NCBI GenBank assembly: GCA_026985075.1
Contig: JALSQX010000004.1
Span: 1 to 64,000, forward strand
DNA from: Blastocatellia bacterium
GTDB taxonomy: Bacteria > Acidobacteriota > Blastocatellia > HR10 > J050
DNA: 64,000 nt
Direction: 5' to 3'
Below the pieces are notes generated by a model. It saw nothing but the letters and a program-made list of their open reading frames with translations. It was not told the DNA's origin and searched no databases. A program made the translations under genes and the position numbers. Below are positions 34,299 to 44,235 of this stretch, one piece after another (position 1 is the first letter of the stretch; every line of letters starts with the position of its first letter).

Positions 34299-36470
34299 AT
34301 GTATGTGAAAGAATCAATTGAAGTTGGTGGACATCCGCTGACCCTGGAGTTGGGGAAAGTCGCCAAACAGGCGGATGGCGCCGTCATCGTGCGCTATGGG
34401 GATACGATGGTTCTGGTGACGGCGGTAGCGGCCAAGGAACCGCGCGAGGGCATTGACTTTTTCCCCTTGACGGTCGATTACCGGGAGAATAACTACGCGG
34501 CGGGGCGCATTCCGGGTAATTATTTCCGACGCGAAGGCCGACCGACGGAGAAGGAAGTCTTGACCAGTCGGCTCATTGATCGGCCGTTGCGCCCCTTGTT
34601 CCCCGAAGGATTCCAGTGTGAGACGCAGATCATCGCCAATGTGATTTCGGCCGATACGGAGTACGATCCCGATATCCTGGGCATTACGGGAGCTTCGGTG
34701 GCGCTGTATCTCTCCGATATTCCGTTCTACACGCCAGTTGGCGGCGTTCGCGTGGGCCTCATCGATGGGCGATACATCGTCAATCCCACCTACGAGCAGA
34801 TTCGGCAATCGCAGTTGAACCTGACCGTCGCTGGGACGGAAGAGGCTATCGTGATGGTGGAAGCGGGGGCCAAGGAGGTTCCCGAACGGGTGATCATCGA
34901 AGCCATGGTCGTGGCTCATCAGGAGATCAAGCGGCTGTGTGCCTGGCAGAAAGAGCTGGGCGAGCGGTTGCCGATCGCCAAGCGAGCGGTTGAGGCTCCC
35001 GTATTGGATGACGACCTGGTCCAGCACATCGAGCGCGCTTATGGCGATCGGCTTCGTGAAGCGCTCGATGTTCGAGATAAAACCAAGCGCCAGAGTTCCG
35101 AGGCGATCCGTCTGCTGAAGCAGGAAGTCGTGGAGTCGTATCCCGAGGAAGAACCGGAAAAGCGTCTGATGGCTGCCCGCGCCTTCGATCACTTGAAGGA
35201 GCGCTACTTCCGCGAGGACGTGTTGAATCACCGACGACGGCCCGACGGACGGCGGTTCACCGAGATTCGACCCGTCACCTGCGAGGTGGGATTGTTACCG
35301 CGCGTCCATGGGAGCGCATTGTTCACTCGTGGTGAGACGCAGGCCCTGGTGACCACGACCTTAGGAACCTCCGAGGACATCCAGTATCTGGACGACCTGG
35401 AGATGGGCGAGATCCGGCGGCGATTCATGCTGAACTACAACTTCCCGCCATTCTCGGTCGGTGAGGTCTCCCGCCTGGGAGCGCCGGGGCGCCGCGAGAT
35501 CGGGCATGGGGCGTTGGCGCGCCGCGCGTTGGAGCCCATGTTGCCCTCGGAAGACGTCTGGCCATATATCATCCGCGTGGTGTCTGATATCACCGAATCG
35601 AACGGATCATCGTCGATGGCCACCGTCTGTGGAGGGAGCCTCTCGTTGATGGACGCCGGCGTTCCCATCAAAGCCCATGTCGGTGGCATCGCCATGGGAT
35701 TGGTCAAGGAGGGCAACAAATACGCCATCCTCACCGATATTGCCGGCGCCGAGGATCACTATGGCGATATGGACTTCAAAGTGGCGGGAACGCGGGAAGG
35801 CATCACGGCGCTGCAGATGGATATCAAGATCAGCGGCATCACGGCGCAGATTCTCGCCGAGGCTCTGGAGCAGGCCCGAGCGGCGCGACTGGAGATCATC
35901 CAGAAGATGGAAGAGACGATCGCCCAGCCGCGGCCCGACATCAGCCCCTATGCGCCGCGCATCTTCACCGTTCACATTCCCGTCGAGAAGATCCGCGACG
36001 TCATCGGTCCTGGTGGAAAGGTCATTCGCAACATCGTCGATCAAACGGGTTGCAAGATTGACGTTCACGACGACGGGACGATTCATGTGGCGTCCACCAG
36101 CAAAGACTCGGCCGATCGCGCCATCCAGATGATCAAGGACCTCACTGCCGAGGTGGAAGTTGGAAAAGTCTACACGGGACGGGTTTCCCGGCTGACCGAT
36201 TTCGGGGCCTTCGTGGAAGTCCTCCCGGGAACGGAAGCGCTGTTGCATATTTCTGAGGTCGCCGATCATCGCATTCGCGATATCCGTGACTACCTGGAAG
36301 AAGGGCAGGAGATTCAGGTCAAGTGCATTTCTAATGATGGACAGGGTCGCATCCGGCTCAGCCGGCGCGCCCTGCTCAAGGATGAACAAGAGCGGTCCTC
36401 GGGCAGCGGCCGTCGCCGTCGCGGGAGCCCGCGACCCCGTTCTCCTCGCCGCACCGGCGGACGACGATGA
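34299..36470 (+). CDS. pnp: Polyribonucleotide nucleotidyltransferase (PNPase)
   Basis: ATG 34299 is 8 bases after GGAGG (34286-34290); upstream ATGs at 34284 and 34293 overlap or crowd that site. The 723-residue product has two RNase PH domains (about 10-210 and 310-540, with 'NYNFPPFSVGEV' and 'SNGSSSMATVCGGSLSLMDA'), a KH domain ('VIGPGGKVIRNIVDQTGC', near residue 568) and an S1 domain ('VYTGRVSRLTDFGAFVEV', near residue 630). PNPase degrades RNA 3' to 5' with phosphate and joins the degradosome. A short basic tail rich in Arg and Pro ends the protein. Confidence 0.97.
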   Translation: MYVKESIEVGGHPLTLELGKVAKQADGAVIVRYGDTMVLVTAVAAKEPREGIDFFPLTVDYRENNYAAGRIPGNYFRREGRPTEKEVLTSRLIDRPLRPLFPEGFQCETQIIANVISADTEYDPDILGITGASVALYLSDIPFYTPVGGVRVGLIDGRYIVNPTYEQIRQSQLNLTVAGTEEAIVMVEAGAKEVPERVIIEAMVVAHQEIKRLCAWQKELGERLPIAKRAVEAPVLDDDLVQHIERAYGDRLREALDVRDKTKRQSSEAIRLLKQEVVESYPEEEPEKRLMAARAFDHLKERYFREDVLNHRRRPDGRRFTEIRPVTCEVGLLPRVHGSALFTRGETQALVTTTLGTSEDIQYLDDLEMGEIRRRFMLNYNFPPFSVGEVSRLGAPGRREIGHGALARRALEPMLPSEDVWPYIIRVVSDITESNGSSSMATVCGGSLSLMDAGVPIKAHVGGIAMGLVKEGNKYAILTDIAGAEDHYGDMDFKVAGTREGITALQMDIKISGITAQILAEALEQARAARLEIIQKMEETIAQPRPDISPYAPRIFTVHIPVEKIRDVIGPGGKVIRNIVDQTGCKIDVHDDGTIHVASTSKDSADRAIQMIKDLTAEVEVGKVYTGRVSRLTDFGAFVEVLPGTEALLHISEVADHRIRDIRDYLEEGQEIQVKCISNDGQGRIRLSRRALLKDEQERSSGSGRRRRGSPRPRSPRRTGGRR

Positions 36471-36532
36471 GAGAGTGTGGCCGGGCGCGCGCCGACCGTC
36501 GGTGAGGGCCCTCGATCAACGGTGAGATCTCG

Positions 36533-37348
36533 ATGAAACAGATGCGGCTCATTCTCTGGGTGCTCCTGATGAGCAGCGTGGTGGCGCCGGGGATGAGATC
36601 CCAAGCCTCGGCAGGGCTCGGTCAGCACCCGGCGGCCCACGTCGCTCCCTCATCCTGGGTCTCGCCGCCTCCGCTTCAACTGACCACCGTCATCGGCGAG
36701 CGCCTGGAATATCTCGTCTCCTGGTCGGATTATCTGGTCGCCGCCCAGTTGGAATTGACGGTCACCAAAGGAGCGGCTTCGCCCGAGAGCTTGCAGCTAC
36801 AAGCCACTGTGCAGACGGTGGGTCTCGTTCGTTCGTTGTTCATCGCCATTGATGATCGGTTCGTCTCCTACGTTCAACCCCAGTCGCTCCTGCCACTCCG
36901 TTTCGAGACGTATCTGCGAGAAGGTCGGCGGCATCACCAGGCGGTCATGATCTTCGATTGGAAGGCGGGCCGCATCCGCCTGGACGGGGGCGAGAGCCTG
37001 CCCATGCATTCGGACACGCGAGATGTGGTGGCCCTCTTCTATTACATTCGGCGACTGGATCTGAGTTCCGGCAAGCAGTATCGGCTGACGGGTATTTACA
37101 AGCGCGAACCCTTCACGCTCGTCGTGCGTCCCGAACAGAAGAGGATCATCGATACGCCATTGGGAGCGGTGGAAGCCATCGAAGTTGCTCTTGGCACCGA
37201 ACGGGTTGATGGCGGGAGGACCCGCATCGATGATGAACATCGCGTGCGCGTCTGGGTGACCAATGATGAGCGACGAATACCCGTCTTGATCACCGCCCGT
37301 CCGGCATTCGGTCAGATTCGAGCTCAACTGCGGCGGCGGCAGGTATAG
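36533..37348 (+). CDS. Exported DUF3108 family protein
   Basis: The 271-residue protein has a signal peptide (LILWVLLMSSVVAPGMRSQA) and then a beta-rich DUF3108 pattern: 'IGERLEYLVSWSDYLVAAQL', 'LPLRFETYLREGRRHHQAVM', 'DVVALFYYIRRLDLSSGKQY' and 'RRIPVLITARPAFGQIRAQL' segments. DUF3108 proteins form a large beta-barrel-like fold in the periplasm or outer membrane and resemble LolA/LolB-type lipid binders; the role is unknown. It stands 56 bases before pyrR in the same direction, but no functional tie is evident. Confidence 0.8.
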   Translation: MKQMRLILWVLLMSSVVAPGMRSQASAGLGQHPAAHVAPSSWVSPPPLQLTTVIGERLEYLVSWSDYLVAAQLELTVTKGAASPESLQLQATVQTVGLVRSLFIAIDDRFVSYVQPQSLLPLRFETYLREGRRHHQAVMIFDWKAGRIRLDGGESLPMHSDTRDVVALFYYIRRLDLSSGKQYRLTGIYKREPFTLVVRPEQKRIIDTPLGAVEAIEVALGTERVDGGRTRIDDEHRVRVWVTNDERRIPVLITARPAFGQIRAQLRRRQV

Positions 37349-37356
37349 GCTGGTGA

Positions 37357-37956
<600 letters not shown>

Positions 37957-37981
37957 ATTCCCATCCCATACCGGATAACCC

Positions 37982-38989
37982 ATGAACGGCGAAGCACGAG
38001 CCACCAGCCAAGATACGCAGAAGCTGACAACACTGAAGCGGAAAGATCTTCTCGGCATCAGGGAGTTGGATGTCGATGAGATCAATCTCATTTTGGACAC
38101 CGCCGAGGTGTTCAAGGAAATTTCCACTCGCGAGATCAAGAAGGTTCCCACGCTGCGCGGGAAGACGATCGTCAATCTCTTCTTCGAACCATCGACGCGC
38201 ACGCGCACCAGTTTCGAAATCGCCGGGAAGCGGCTCTCGGCCGACACGATCAACATCTCCGTCTCCACCAGCAGCGTGGTCAAGGGGGAAACGCTCATCG
38301 ACACGGCGCGGAATTTGGAGGCCATGGTTCCTGACGCCATCATCATTCGTCATGCCGTGGCGGGGGTTCCTCATCAGTTGGCTCGCCTGGTGAAGACGCC
38401 GGTCATTAATGCCGGCGACGGCGCCCACGAACATCCGACGCAAGCGCTGCTCGATGCCTTGACCATCCGGGAACATAAAGGTCGCCTGGCGGGATTGAAA
38501 GTCGCCATTCTCGGGGACATCGCCCACAGTCGCGTGGCGCGCTCCAACACATTCCTCCTCACGAAAATGGGGGCCTTGGTCGCCGTGAGCGGACCCCAGA
38601 CGTTGCTCCCCCCCGGATACGATCAGCTCGTGGACGATGGATTGATCGTCACTCCTCGCATTGAAGAAGCGCTCGAAGATGCCGACGTGATCATGATGTT
38701 GCGCATTCAGCTCGAGCGACAGAGAGAGAGTTTCTTCCCCTCCTTGAAAGAATATGCCGTTCGCTTCGGCCTCACCAGAGAACGACTGCGTCTGGCCAAG
38801 GACGACGTCATCGTGATGCATCCGGGCCCCATGAATCGAGGCGTGGAGATCGCTTCCGAGGTCGCCGACGGCCCCTATTCGCTCATTCTCGATCAGGTGA
38901 CCAACGGCGTGGCCGTCCGCATGGCCGTCCTCTACCTCTTGGCCGGCGGCAGCGCCGCAAAACTCACCCCCGGCGAATCAATCCAGTGA
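37982..38989 (+). CDS. pyrB: Aspartate carbamoyltransferase catalytic subunit
   Basis: A 335-residue transcarbamylase that joins carbamoyl phosphate and aspartate in pyrimidine synthesis. The carbamoyl-phosphate site '[19 protein letters not shown]' (near residue 65), the 80s loop '[17 protein letters not shown]', the '[18 protein letters not shown]' block and '[11 protein letters not shown]' are all intact. About 25 extra N-terminal residues precede the standard start of the family. In many genomes pyrC follows pyrB; here the next gene is a NYN-domain protein, so the operon is short. Confidence 0.96.
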   Translation: MNGEARATSQDTQKLTTLKRKDLLGIRELDVDEINLILDTAEVFKEISTREIKKVPTLRGKTIVNLFFEPSTRTRTSFEIAGKRLSADTINISVSTSSVVKGETLIDTARNLEAMVPDAIIIRHAVAGVPHQLARLVKTPVINAGDGAHEHPTQALLDALTIREHKGRLAGLKVAILGDIAHSRVARSNTFLLTKMGALVAVSGPQTLLPPGYDQLVDDGLIVTPRIEEALEDADVIMMLRIQLERQRESFFPSLKEYAVRFGLTRERLRLAKDDVIVMHPGPMNRGVEIASEVADGPYSLILDQVTNGVAVRMAVLYLLAGGSAAKLTPGESIQ

Positions 38990-39025
38990 ACTGAGGTCTG
39001 GCATGGGACAAGGAGGTTGCGTCTC

Positions 39026-39517
39026 ATGTACTTGATTGACGGGAACAATCTCATGGGGCGGACGCCAGGAATAGGCGTGATGGCTCCTGATGCCCGCCGA
39101 CGGTTATTGCATCGATTGGCCGCCTTCCGAAATCTGTCTGGACATCGACGGCGGCGAATCATCGTCGTCTTTGATGGAGCTCCAGAACCCCAGTTTCCTC
39201 ACGGAAGCAGCTTTCAAGGCGTGCGTATCCTCTACGCCCAACCTCATTCCAGTGCCGACGACGTCATCAGAAATATCATCACCCAGCAACGGGATCGGCG
39301 AGCGCTGACGGTGGTGACGTCGGACCGCGAGTTGTATGGCTACGTCCGCGCCTGTGGTATTCGCGCGCTCACTTGCGAGCAATTCAACGATCACCTGGAT
39401 GCTGTGCTGGAGTCCGCGGGAGCCGAAGAGAAAGAGGATAGAGAACTCAGTCGCCAGGAGATCGATGAGTGGATGCGCTACTTCGGCATTACGGGAGAAC
39501 CGAACTCCCAACCCTAA
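39026..39517 (+). CDS. NYN-domain (YacP-like) ribonuclease or RNA-binding protein
   Basis: ATG 39026 lies 9 bases after AGGAGG; the product has 163 residues. 'MYLIDGNNLMGRTPG', 'RRIIVVFDGAPEPQFP', 'SADDVIRNIITQQRDRRALT' and 'VVTSDRELYGYVRACGI' show the acidic residues (D-G-N-N, F-D-G, S-A-D-D, T-S-D-R) of the PIN-like NYN fold. YacP/Rae1 relatives are metal-dependent ribonucleases; Rae1 cleaves mRNA on the ribosome. Its place after pyrB suggests co-transcription only. The last bases of the gene are duplicated 66 bases further on. Confidence 0.88.
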   Translation: MYLIDGNNLMGRTPGIGVMAPDARRRLLHRLAAFRNLSGHRRRRIIVVFDGAPEPQFPHGSSFQGVRILYAQPHSSADDVIRNIITQQRDRRALTVVTSDRELYGYVRACGIRALTCEQFNDHLDAVLESAGAEEKEDRELSRQEIDEWMRYFGITGEPNSQP

Positions 39518-39580
39518 TCATCGGTTTGGCGAATAAGGGCAGAAGCGAGCCAGGTCACGGGAGAACCGAACTCTCAGCCC
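39491..39580. repeat. Direct repeat pair at the end of the NYN gene
   Basis: Bases 39491-39514 (inside the gene end) and 39557-39580 share 22 of 24 positions, opening with ACGGGAGAACCGAACTC. The offset is 66 bases. It looks like a small local duplication. Confidence 0.6.
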
Positions 39581-40600
39581 CAACACCGCGGATCGCGCTG
39601 GTGGTCGTCAAGCACACGGCTTGAGTCGGGGGACGGATCGAGCGCTTCGCTCCGAGATGGGATCTGGTGACGAGGCAGGCGCGAAGAGAAGCGCCTCGTT
39701 CGTTTCCCGAGCCTCCATGGCCTCCACGCGCCTGCATGATGTGGGACGCATCCCGAACCCCGATCATGTCGTGTTAATCTTTGCTCTCGGAAATGAGCGA
39801 ATGGACCATGGGCTCTCGGAACCAGCGATCGGGCAGAGGCTTGGAGACCTCCACTGGCGCGCCGTCATCAACCGGTGGCGGGAAGGTGACGACAGCGGCG
39901 AGGTCGTCCGTCTGGGCAGCGCATCATCCCGGCCGTCCGCGGGGGGGCAACTGGCCCTGACCACCAGCGATGGTGGTGGGCTCGGATGCTCGGCGCCAGG
40001 AGGCATTCAATGGTCTCGCTCGGGTGGGGAGGCGGGAGCCCACAGAAGGGCTCTCCTCCAGACGGTCTGCGTTGATCCGGGTGGGCGCTCCCAGTCCATG
40101 CCAGGTGCATGTTCGGCATGCATCTGGCACGCCCGACGCGTCGGCGGGCGACAAGTACTGGATCCCTCAACGGGGGATGGGGTTCGTCCCGTCGGATTGC
40201 TCCCCTTGAAAATAGTTCGCCGATTGTGCTACTACTCTACGGCGCTGGATGAAGCGATGTCATATCGAGACGTGACAGAGAGGGAACGAGAGACCTCTTC
40301 CTGCCTCTTCACCGAGGAGCTTCATCGTCGAGAGCGAGGGGAGAGCATCGCTGCCGTCCGCGTTCAGCTAAAAAGGGAGGCGCGCAGAGTGGCGGAGAGA
40401 ACCAGAAATTCCGCTCTCTTTGAGACTGTTCTCACTCCTCACTCTGCGGCTCACTATTGGTTGAACATCTCAGGCGGCATCGAGCCCCCTTCAAGACGAC
40501 GGTTCGGCGAGGGCCCGATGGAGACCGATCAGCGCGAGGCGATGTGCACAGTGCAGATGAGTTCCACCATCTGAATGGTGATTGACGAGGAGGGACGTTT
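39581..40600. other. Gene-poor region of about 1 kb
   Basis: Open frames occur on both strands, the longest being 39621-40574 (+), but none has a ribosome binding site, a coherent hydrophobic/secondary-structure pattern or a known motif. GC-rich hairpins lie at 40100-40150. TTGAAA near 40205 followed after 18 bases by TACTAC could be a promoter for a leader of the gene at 40601. The region may be a decayed gene or hold a non-coding RNA. Confidence 0.45.
40100..40150. repeat. Two adjacent strong inverted repeats
   Basis: The first has 12-bp arms (40100-40111 and 40117-40128, one G-T pair) around a TTCGG loop. Two bases later a GC-rich imperfect palindrome covers 40130-40150 with CCGACGCGTCGG at its core. 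No T-run follows on either strand, so these are not ordinary terminators. Confidence 0.6.
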
Positions 40601-41137
40601 ATGCCGTGGTTAATCCTCAAACCGACTGAAGGACCGGTGGGTACGGAAGTTCTCGCTCGAGGAACGGGCTTTCGCCCCAATGTGAGTCTCCGGCTCCAAT
40701 TTGAAGATCGGCGCCTGAAATCGATCACTACAGACAACCGAGGATCATTCGTCCTTCGATTCGAGGTGCCGGCGATGCCCTATGGGGAGCGAGATGTGGT
40801 TGCCATCTCTCAAACGGCGCACATGGAAGCTCGGACGACGTTTACAATTCAACCCCGCATCACCCGGGTGGATCCTGCCGAGGCATCTCCTGGAGATACC
40901 ATCACCATCTGTGGGACTGGCTTCGGGGCGGAAGAACCGATCGAAGTGCGCGTCAACGGGGAAACAATAGATGGTGGTTCAGGCGCTCGGACTCATCCCG
41001 ATGGAACGTTCACCGTCACGTTGACGGCGACGGAGAACCTGTTTCCCCCTACGCCCGTGGTCGTGACCGTCGTGGGGAAGACGACGGGCGCATCGGCTCA
41101 AAGCGAGCAGAAGATCGAGGTGAAACCTTCGCCGTGA
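40601..41137 (+). CDS. IPT/TIG-domain protein
   Basis: GAGGAGGGACGTTT precedes the ATG. The 178-residue product consists of two Ig-like units: residues 1-85 open with 'PTEGPVGTEVLARGTGFRPN' and residues 88-175 with 'VDPAEASPGDTITICGTGFG'. Both have the P-x-x-G-T/D-x-(V/I)-x-(I/V)-x-G-T-G-F signature of IPT/TIG domains, which act as binding or spacer modules, mostly in extracellular proteins. No signal peptide is visible, so it may be cytoplasmic or the first part of a larger system. Function unknown. Confidence 0.75.
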   Translation: MPWLILKPTEGPVGTEVLARGTGFRPNVSLRLQFEDRRLKSITTDNRGSFVLRFEVPAMPYGERDVVAISQTAHMEARTTFTIQPRITRVDPAEASPGDTITICGTGFGAEEPIEVRVNGETIDGGSGARTHPDGTFTVTLTATENLFPPTPVVVTVVGKTTGASAQSEQKIEVKPSP

Positions 41138-41207
41138 TACTGCTCGCCAGTTGATCGGGCGCCGCTCTCGTTCAGCAGAAGATCTCAGGAGGGATCGATC
41201 GGAAGCG

Positions 41208-41283
<76 letters not shown>

Positions 41284-41400
41284 TCCCATTTCAGCCAAAT
41301 GATAAGCGAGTTCTTCGAGACTGTCAACCAGCCTGGACCGAGTGATCCGGGCTGCCTTGAAGGGGCTTCGGATCATCGGGTACAATGAACTGTGGAGACA

Positions 41401-41856
41401 ATGGGCGAGGAAGACACGGCGCCTGTGGTGAACGTATCTATCGAGGGGCGGATCGAAGCGACCATACCCAGTCAATTGAAATATATCCCATCGCTCGTCG
41501 CTCGGCTCCTTGAGAAACTCCGCCCGTGGGGAGATCCCTCAGCGGAAGCCGATATCGAGATTGCGCTCACCGAGGCGCTCACCAATGCAATGTGTCATGG
41601 GAATCGGATGGATGAGCAGAAGAAGGTCACCGTCATCGCCACTATAGATGAGCATCAGGCGACGTTCACCATCGCTGATGAAGGAGATGGGTTCGATCCC
41701 ACCCGAGTCGACGATCCCACCCGAAGCGAAAATGTGCTGCGTCAAGGGGGACGCGGCTTATGGCTGATTCGTCATCTCATGGATGAGGTGAGGTATAACG
41801 AAGCGGCCAATGAGATCACCATGATCAGGACATTCCATCGCGTGGAGAGATCTTGA
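41401..41856 (+). CDS. GHKL ATPase, anti-sigma-factor kinase type (RsbW-like)
   Basis: The 151-residue product (GTG 41392 is an alternative start) is a single HATPase domain: N-box 'ALTEALTNAMCHGNRMD', G1 box 'ADEGDGFDP' and the late 'GGRGLWLIRHLMDEV'. This is the RsbW/SpoIIAB pattern, where the kinase binds a sigma factor and phosphorylates an anti-anti-sigma STAS protein. No STAS protein or sigma factor gene is adjacent, so its partners lie elsewhere. The stop overlaps the TTG start of the next gene (TTGA), which couples the two. Confidence 0.88.
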   Translation: MGEEDTAPVVNVSIEGRIEATIPSQLKYIPSLVARLLEKLRPWGDPSAEADIEIALTEALTNAMCHGNRMDEQKKVTVIATIDEHQATFTIADEGDGFDPTRVDDPTRSENVLRQGGRGLWLIRHLMDEVRYNEAANEITMIRTFHRVERS

Positions 41857-43271
41857 ATCGGAAGCACACCATCGCCCATAGCCTCGTCGCCCTGTTGATC
41901 GGTTCGATGGTTGCTCTCGGGCTCGACACCGCTCGCCTGGAGCGGCAGTCGGTCGATCTCTTGATCGAAGGGGGGATCACGCTGACCATGAACGCCGCCG
42001 GTCAGGTGTTCTCTGATGGTCTGGTGGCCATCCGGGGCGATCGCATCGTGGCCGTCGGCGATCGGCGCGAACTGGCCTCGCGATTTTCGGCCGCTCGCGT
42101 CATCGACGCGCGCGGCGCCGCCGTCATGCCCGGGCTCATTAATGGGCACACCCATGCCGCCATGTCGCTCTTCCGGGGCATCGCCGATGACCTCGTCCTT
42201 CAGGAATGGCTCACGCGCTATATCTTTCCAGCGGAAGCCAAGAACGTGACGCGGGAGTTCGTCTATTGGGGCACGCTGTTGGCGTGCTGGGAGATGATTC
42301 GAGGCGGGACGACGACGTTCGTGGACATGTATTATTACGAAAGCTCGGTGGCCAAGGCGGTCGCCCAGGCGGGTTTGCGCGCCATCCTGGCCGAAACCAT
42401 TTTGGATCTGCCCAGTCCCGATAGTCGCACGCCTCAACTCGCCCTCCAATATACGGAGCGGTTTGTCGCCCAGTGGCGAGGTCATCCGCTCATCATTCCG
42501 GCTATCGGGCCACACGCTCCCTATACCAATTCGACCGTGACGCTTCGGCGCGTGAACAGGCTGGCCGAGCGATTGCGCATCCCCATCGTCATGCACGTCG
42601 CCGAGACGGAGACCGAAGTGCGCGACATCACCAGGCGATATGGGGCGCGCCCGATTCGCTATCTCGATGAGATAGGACTGCTCAGTCCGCGATTGATCGC
42701 CGCTCACGTCGTTCATGTGGACGAGCGGGAGATTGCGCTCCTCGGTCGTCATCATGTGGGCGTCATCCATAATCCGCAAAGCAACATGAAACTGGCATCG
42801 GGAATTGCTCCCGTGCCCCGGATGATACGCGCTGGTGTCGCCGTTGGATTGGGGACTGATGGGGCGGCCAGCAATAATACGCTCGATATGTTCGAAGCGA
42901 TGAAGACGACGGCCTTGCTCCATAAAGTGGCCACCGGCGATCCCCGTGTGCTCAACGCTCATCAGGCGTTAGCGCTGGCCACCATCGGCGGCGCGCGGGC
43001 CCTTCATCTCGAAAAGGAAATCGGCAGCTTGGAACCCGGTAAACGAGCCGATGTGATCGTCGTCGGTCTGGATGCTCCTCATCAAATCCCCCTCTATGAT
43101 GTTGAGTCCCAATTGGTCTACGCCAGCCGGGCCTCGGATGTGAGGACGGTGATCATTAACGGACGCGTGGTGATGCGCGACGGGAACCTGTTGACGCTCG
43201 ACACAGCAGCCATTCGGATCAAGGCCAACGAGTTTCGCGACAAAGTCGTGAAATCGCTCAAGGCGAAGTGA
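41853..43271 (+). CDS. Amidohydrolase of the deaminase/TrzN type, with an N-terminal hydrophobic segment
   Basis: The 472-residue product starts at TTG 41853, overlapping the previous stop and preceded by GGAGAG. It belongs to the metal-dependent hydrolases that deaminate adenosine derivatives or guanine-like rings: 'VMPGLINGHTHAAMSLFRG' with the first two metal-binding His, 'HVAETETEVRDI', 'LIAAHVVHVDE' and 'VGLGTDGAASNNTLDMFEAM' with the catalytic Asp. These fit S-adenosylhomocysteine/5'-methylthioadenosine deaminases. Residues 8-24 (HSLVALLIGSMVALGL) form a hydrophobic stretch, so the protein may be exported, unusual for this family. Confidence 0.87.
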   Translation: MNRKHTIAHSLVALLIGSMVALGLDTARLERQSVDLLIEGGITLTMNAAGQVFSDGLVAIRGDRIVAVGDRRELASRFSAARVIDARGAAVMPGLINGHTHAAMSLFRGIADDLVLQEWLTRYIFPAEAKNVTREFVYWGTLLACWEMIRGGTTTFVDMYYYESSVAKAVAQAGLRAILAETILDLPSPDSRTPQLALQYTERFVAQWRGHPLIIPAIGPHAPYTNSTVTLRRVNRLAERLRIPIVMHVAETETEVRDITRRYGARPIRYLDEIGLLSPRLIAAHVVHVDEREIALLGRHHVGVIHNPQSNMKLASGIAPVPRMIRAGVAVGLGTDGAASNNTLDMFEAMKTTALLHKVATGDPRVLNAHQALALATIGGARALHLEKEIGSLEPGKRADVIVVGLDAPHQIPLYDVESQLVYASRASDVRTVIINGRVVMRDGNLLTLDTAAIRIKANEFRDKVVKSLKAK

Positions 43272-43338
43272 GCGACGGCCCTCCCGCTCATCTCCCCAGG
43301 CCTGAAGAGACAGTCCAGCATCCGGACCAGCAGGGAGG

Positions 43339-44235
43339 TCATCCGGTCTGTTCATCTCTCTCATGAATGAATGCAGCGAACGCTTCGGACCAGGGGCGTA
43401 AGGGCGTCCATCCCAATCGTTCGGAGACCAGGCAGCGAAGAGCCGTATAGTGCGGTCGTCGCGCCGGTCGGTTCAAATCGGCGCTGTTCACTTTTTCGAT
43501 GACCACGCCGCGTAATCCCGCCAGTCGCAGAGCGGTCAGGGCGAACTCATACCAGGAGCATGCCCCTTCGTTGGTCACGTGATAGGTTCCGTAAGGTCCC
43601 CAGCGAATGATCTCGTCCAGGCGCTCGATCAGATCCATGACGTAAGTCGGGGACCCGATCTCATCCACGATGGCCAGCAGACGGCCTTGGCGCCGGGCGA
43701 GATCCAGGAGAGCGCTGGCGAAGTTTCGCCCCCCGCGCCCGAAGAGTCGAGCGATGCGCACAATGTAATGGCGCGAGAGCGCGCCACGGACGAACTTCTC
43801 TCCCTCAAGTTTCGATTGACCGTATACGTTGATCGGACGAGGGTCGTCCTCGATGGTGTACGGCGTTCGTTTCCTCCCGTCGAACACGTAATCGGTGCTG
43901 AAGTGAACGAGTTCAGCGCCCACCCGGTGAGCCGCCAGAGCCAGGTTGTACGCTCCCTCGGCATTGACGGCGAACGCGCGGGCCGGCTCTCTCTCGCAGG
44001 CATCGACGTTCGAGAAGGCAGCGCAATTGATGATGAGGTCCGGTCGGTGTTCGGTGATCCATTGACCAACGGTGCGGGCATCGGTGATATCCACATCCTC
44101 ATGTCGGGCGGCGATGACGTCATACCGGTCGGCGAACCAACGAGTGGCGTGACGGCCGAGTAACCCGCCAGCCCCTGTGATGAGGATCTTTCGTCGATGA
44201 TCAACCGGAGTGCTTGAGGATTTTTCGATGGCCAT
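43339..44235 (-). CDS. rfbD: dTDP-4-dehydrorhamnose reductase
   Basis: A 298-residue extended SDR enzyme: Rossmann motif 'ILITGAGGLLGRHATRWF' near residue 17, 'DLIINCAAFSNVDACE' and 'VHFSTDYVFDGRK' with the Ser/Thr and Tyr-x3-Lys in 'INVYGQSKLEGEKFV'. It reduces dTDP-4-keto-L-rhamnose with NAD(P)H, the last step to dTDP-L-rhamnose for surface polysaccharides. It overlaps the end of rfbB by 35 bases, so the two are one operon. rfbA and rfbC are not in the window. Confidence 0.93.
   Translation of the reverse strand: MAIEKSSSTPVDHRRKILITGAGGLLGRHATRWFADRYDVIAARHEDVDITDARTVGQWITEHRPDLIINCAAFSNVDACEREPARAFAVNAEGAYNLALAAHRVGAELVHFSTDYVFDGRKRTPYTIEDDPRPINVYGQSKLEGEKFVRGALSRHYIVRIARLFGRGGRNFASALLDLARRQGRLLAIVDEIGSPTYVMDLIERLDEIIRWGPYGTYHVTNEGACSWYEFALTALRLAGLRGVVIEKVNSADLNRPARRPHYTALRCLVSERLGWTPLRPWSEAFAAFIHERDEQTG

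Noticed and set aside
39621-40574. A 317-codon open frame on the plus strand
   Set aside because: No ribosome binding site, no known motif, a translation of random composition and a competing minus-strand frame. GC-rich DNA produces such frames by chance.
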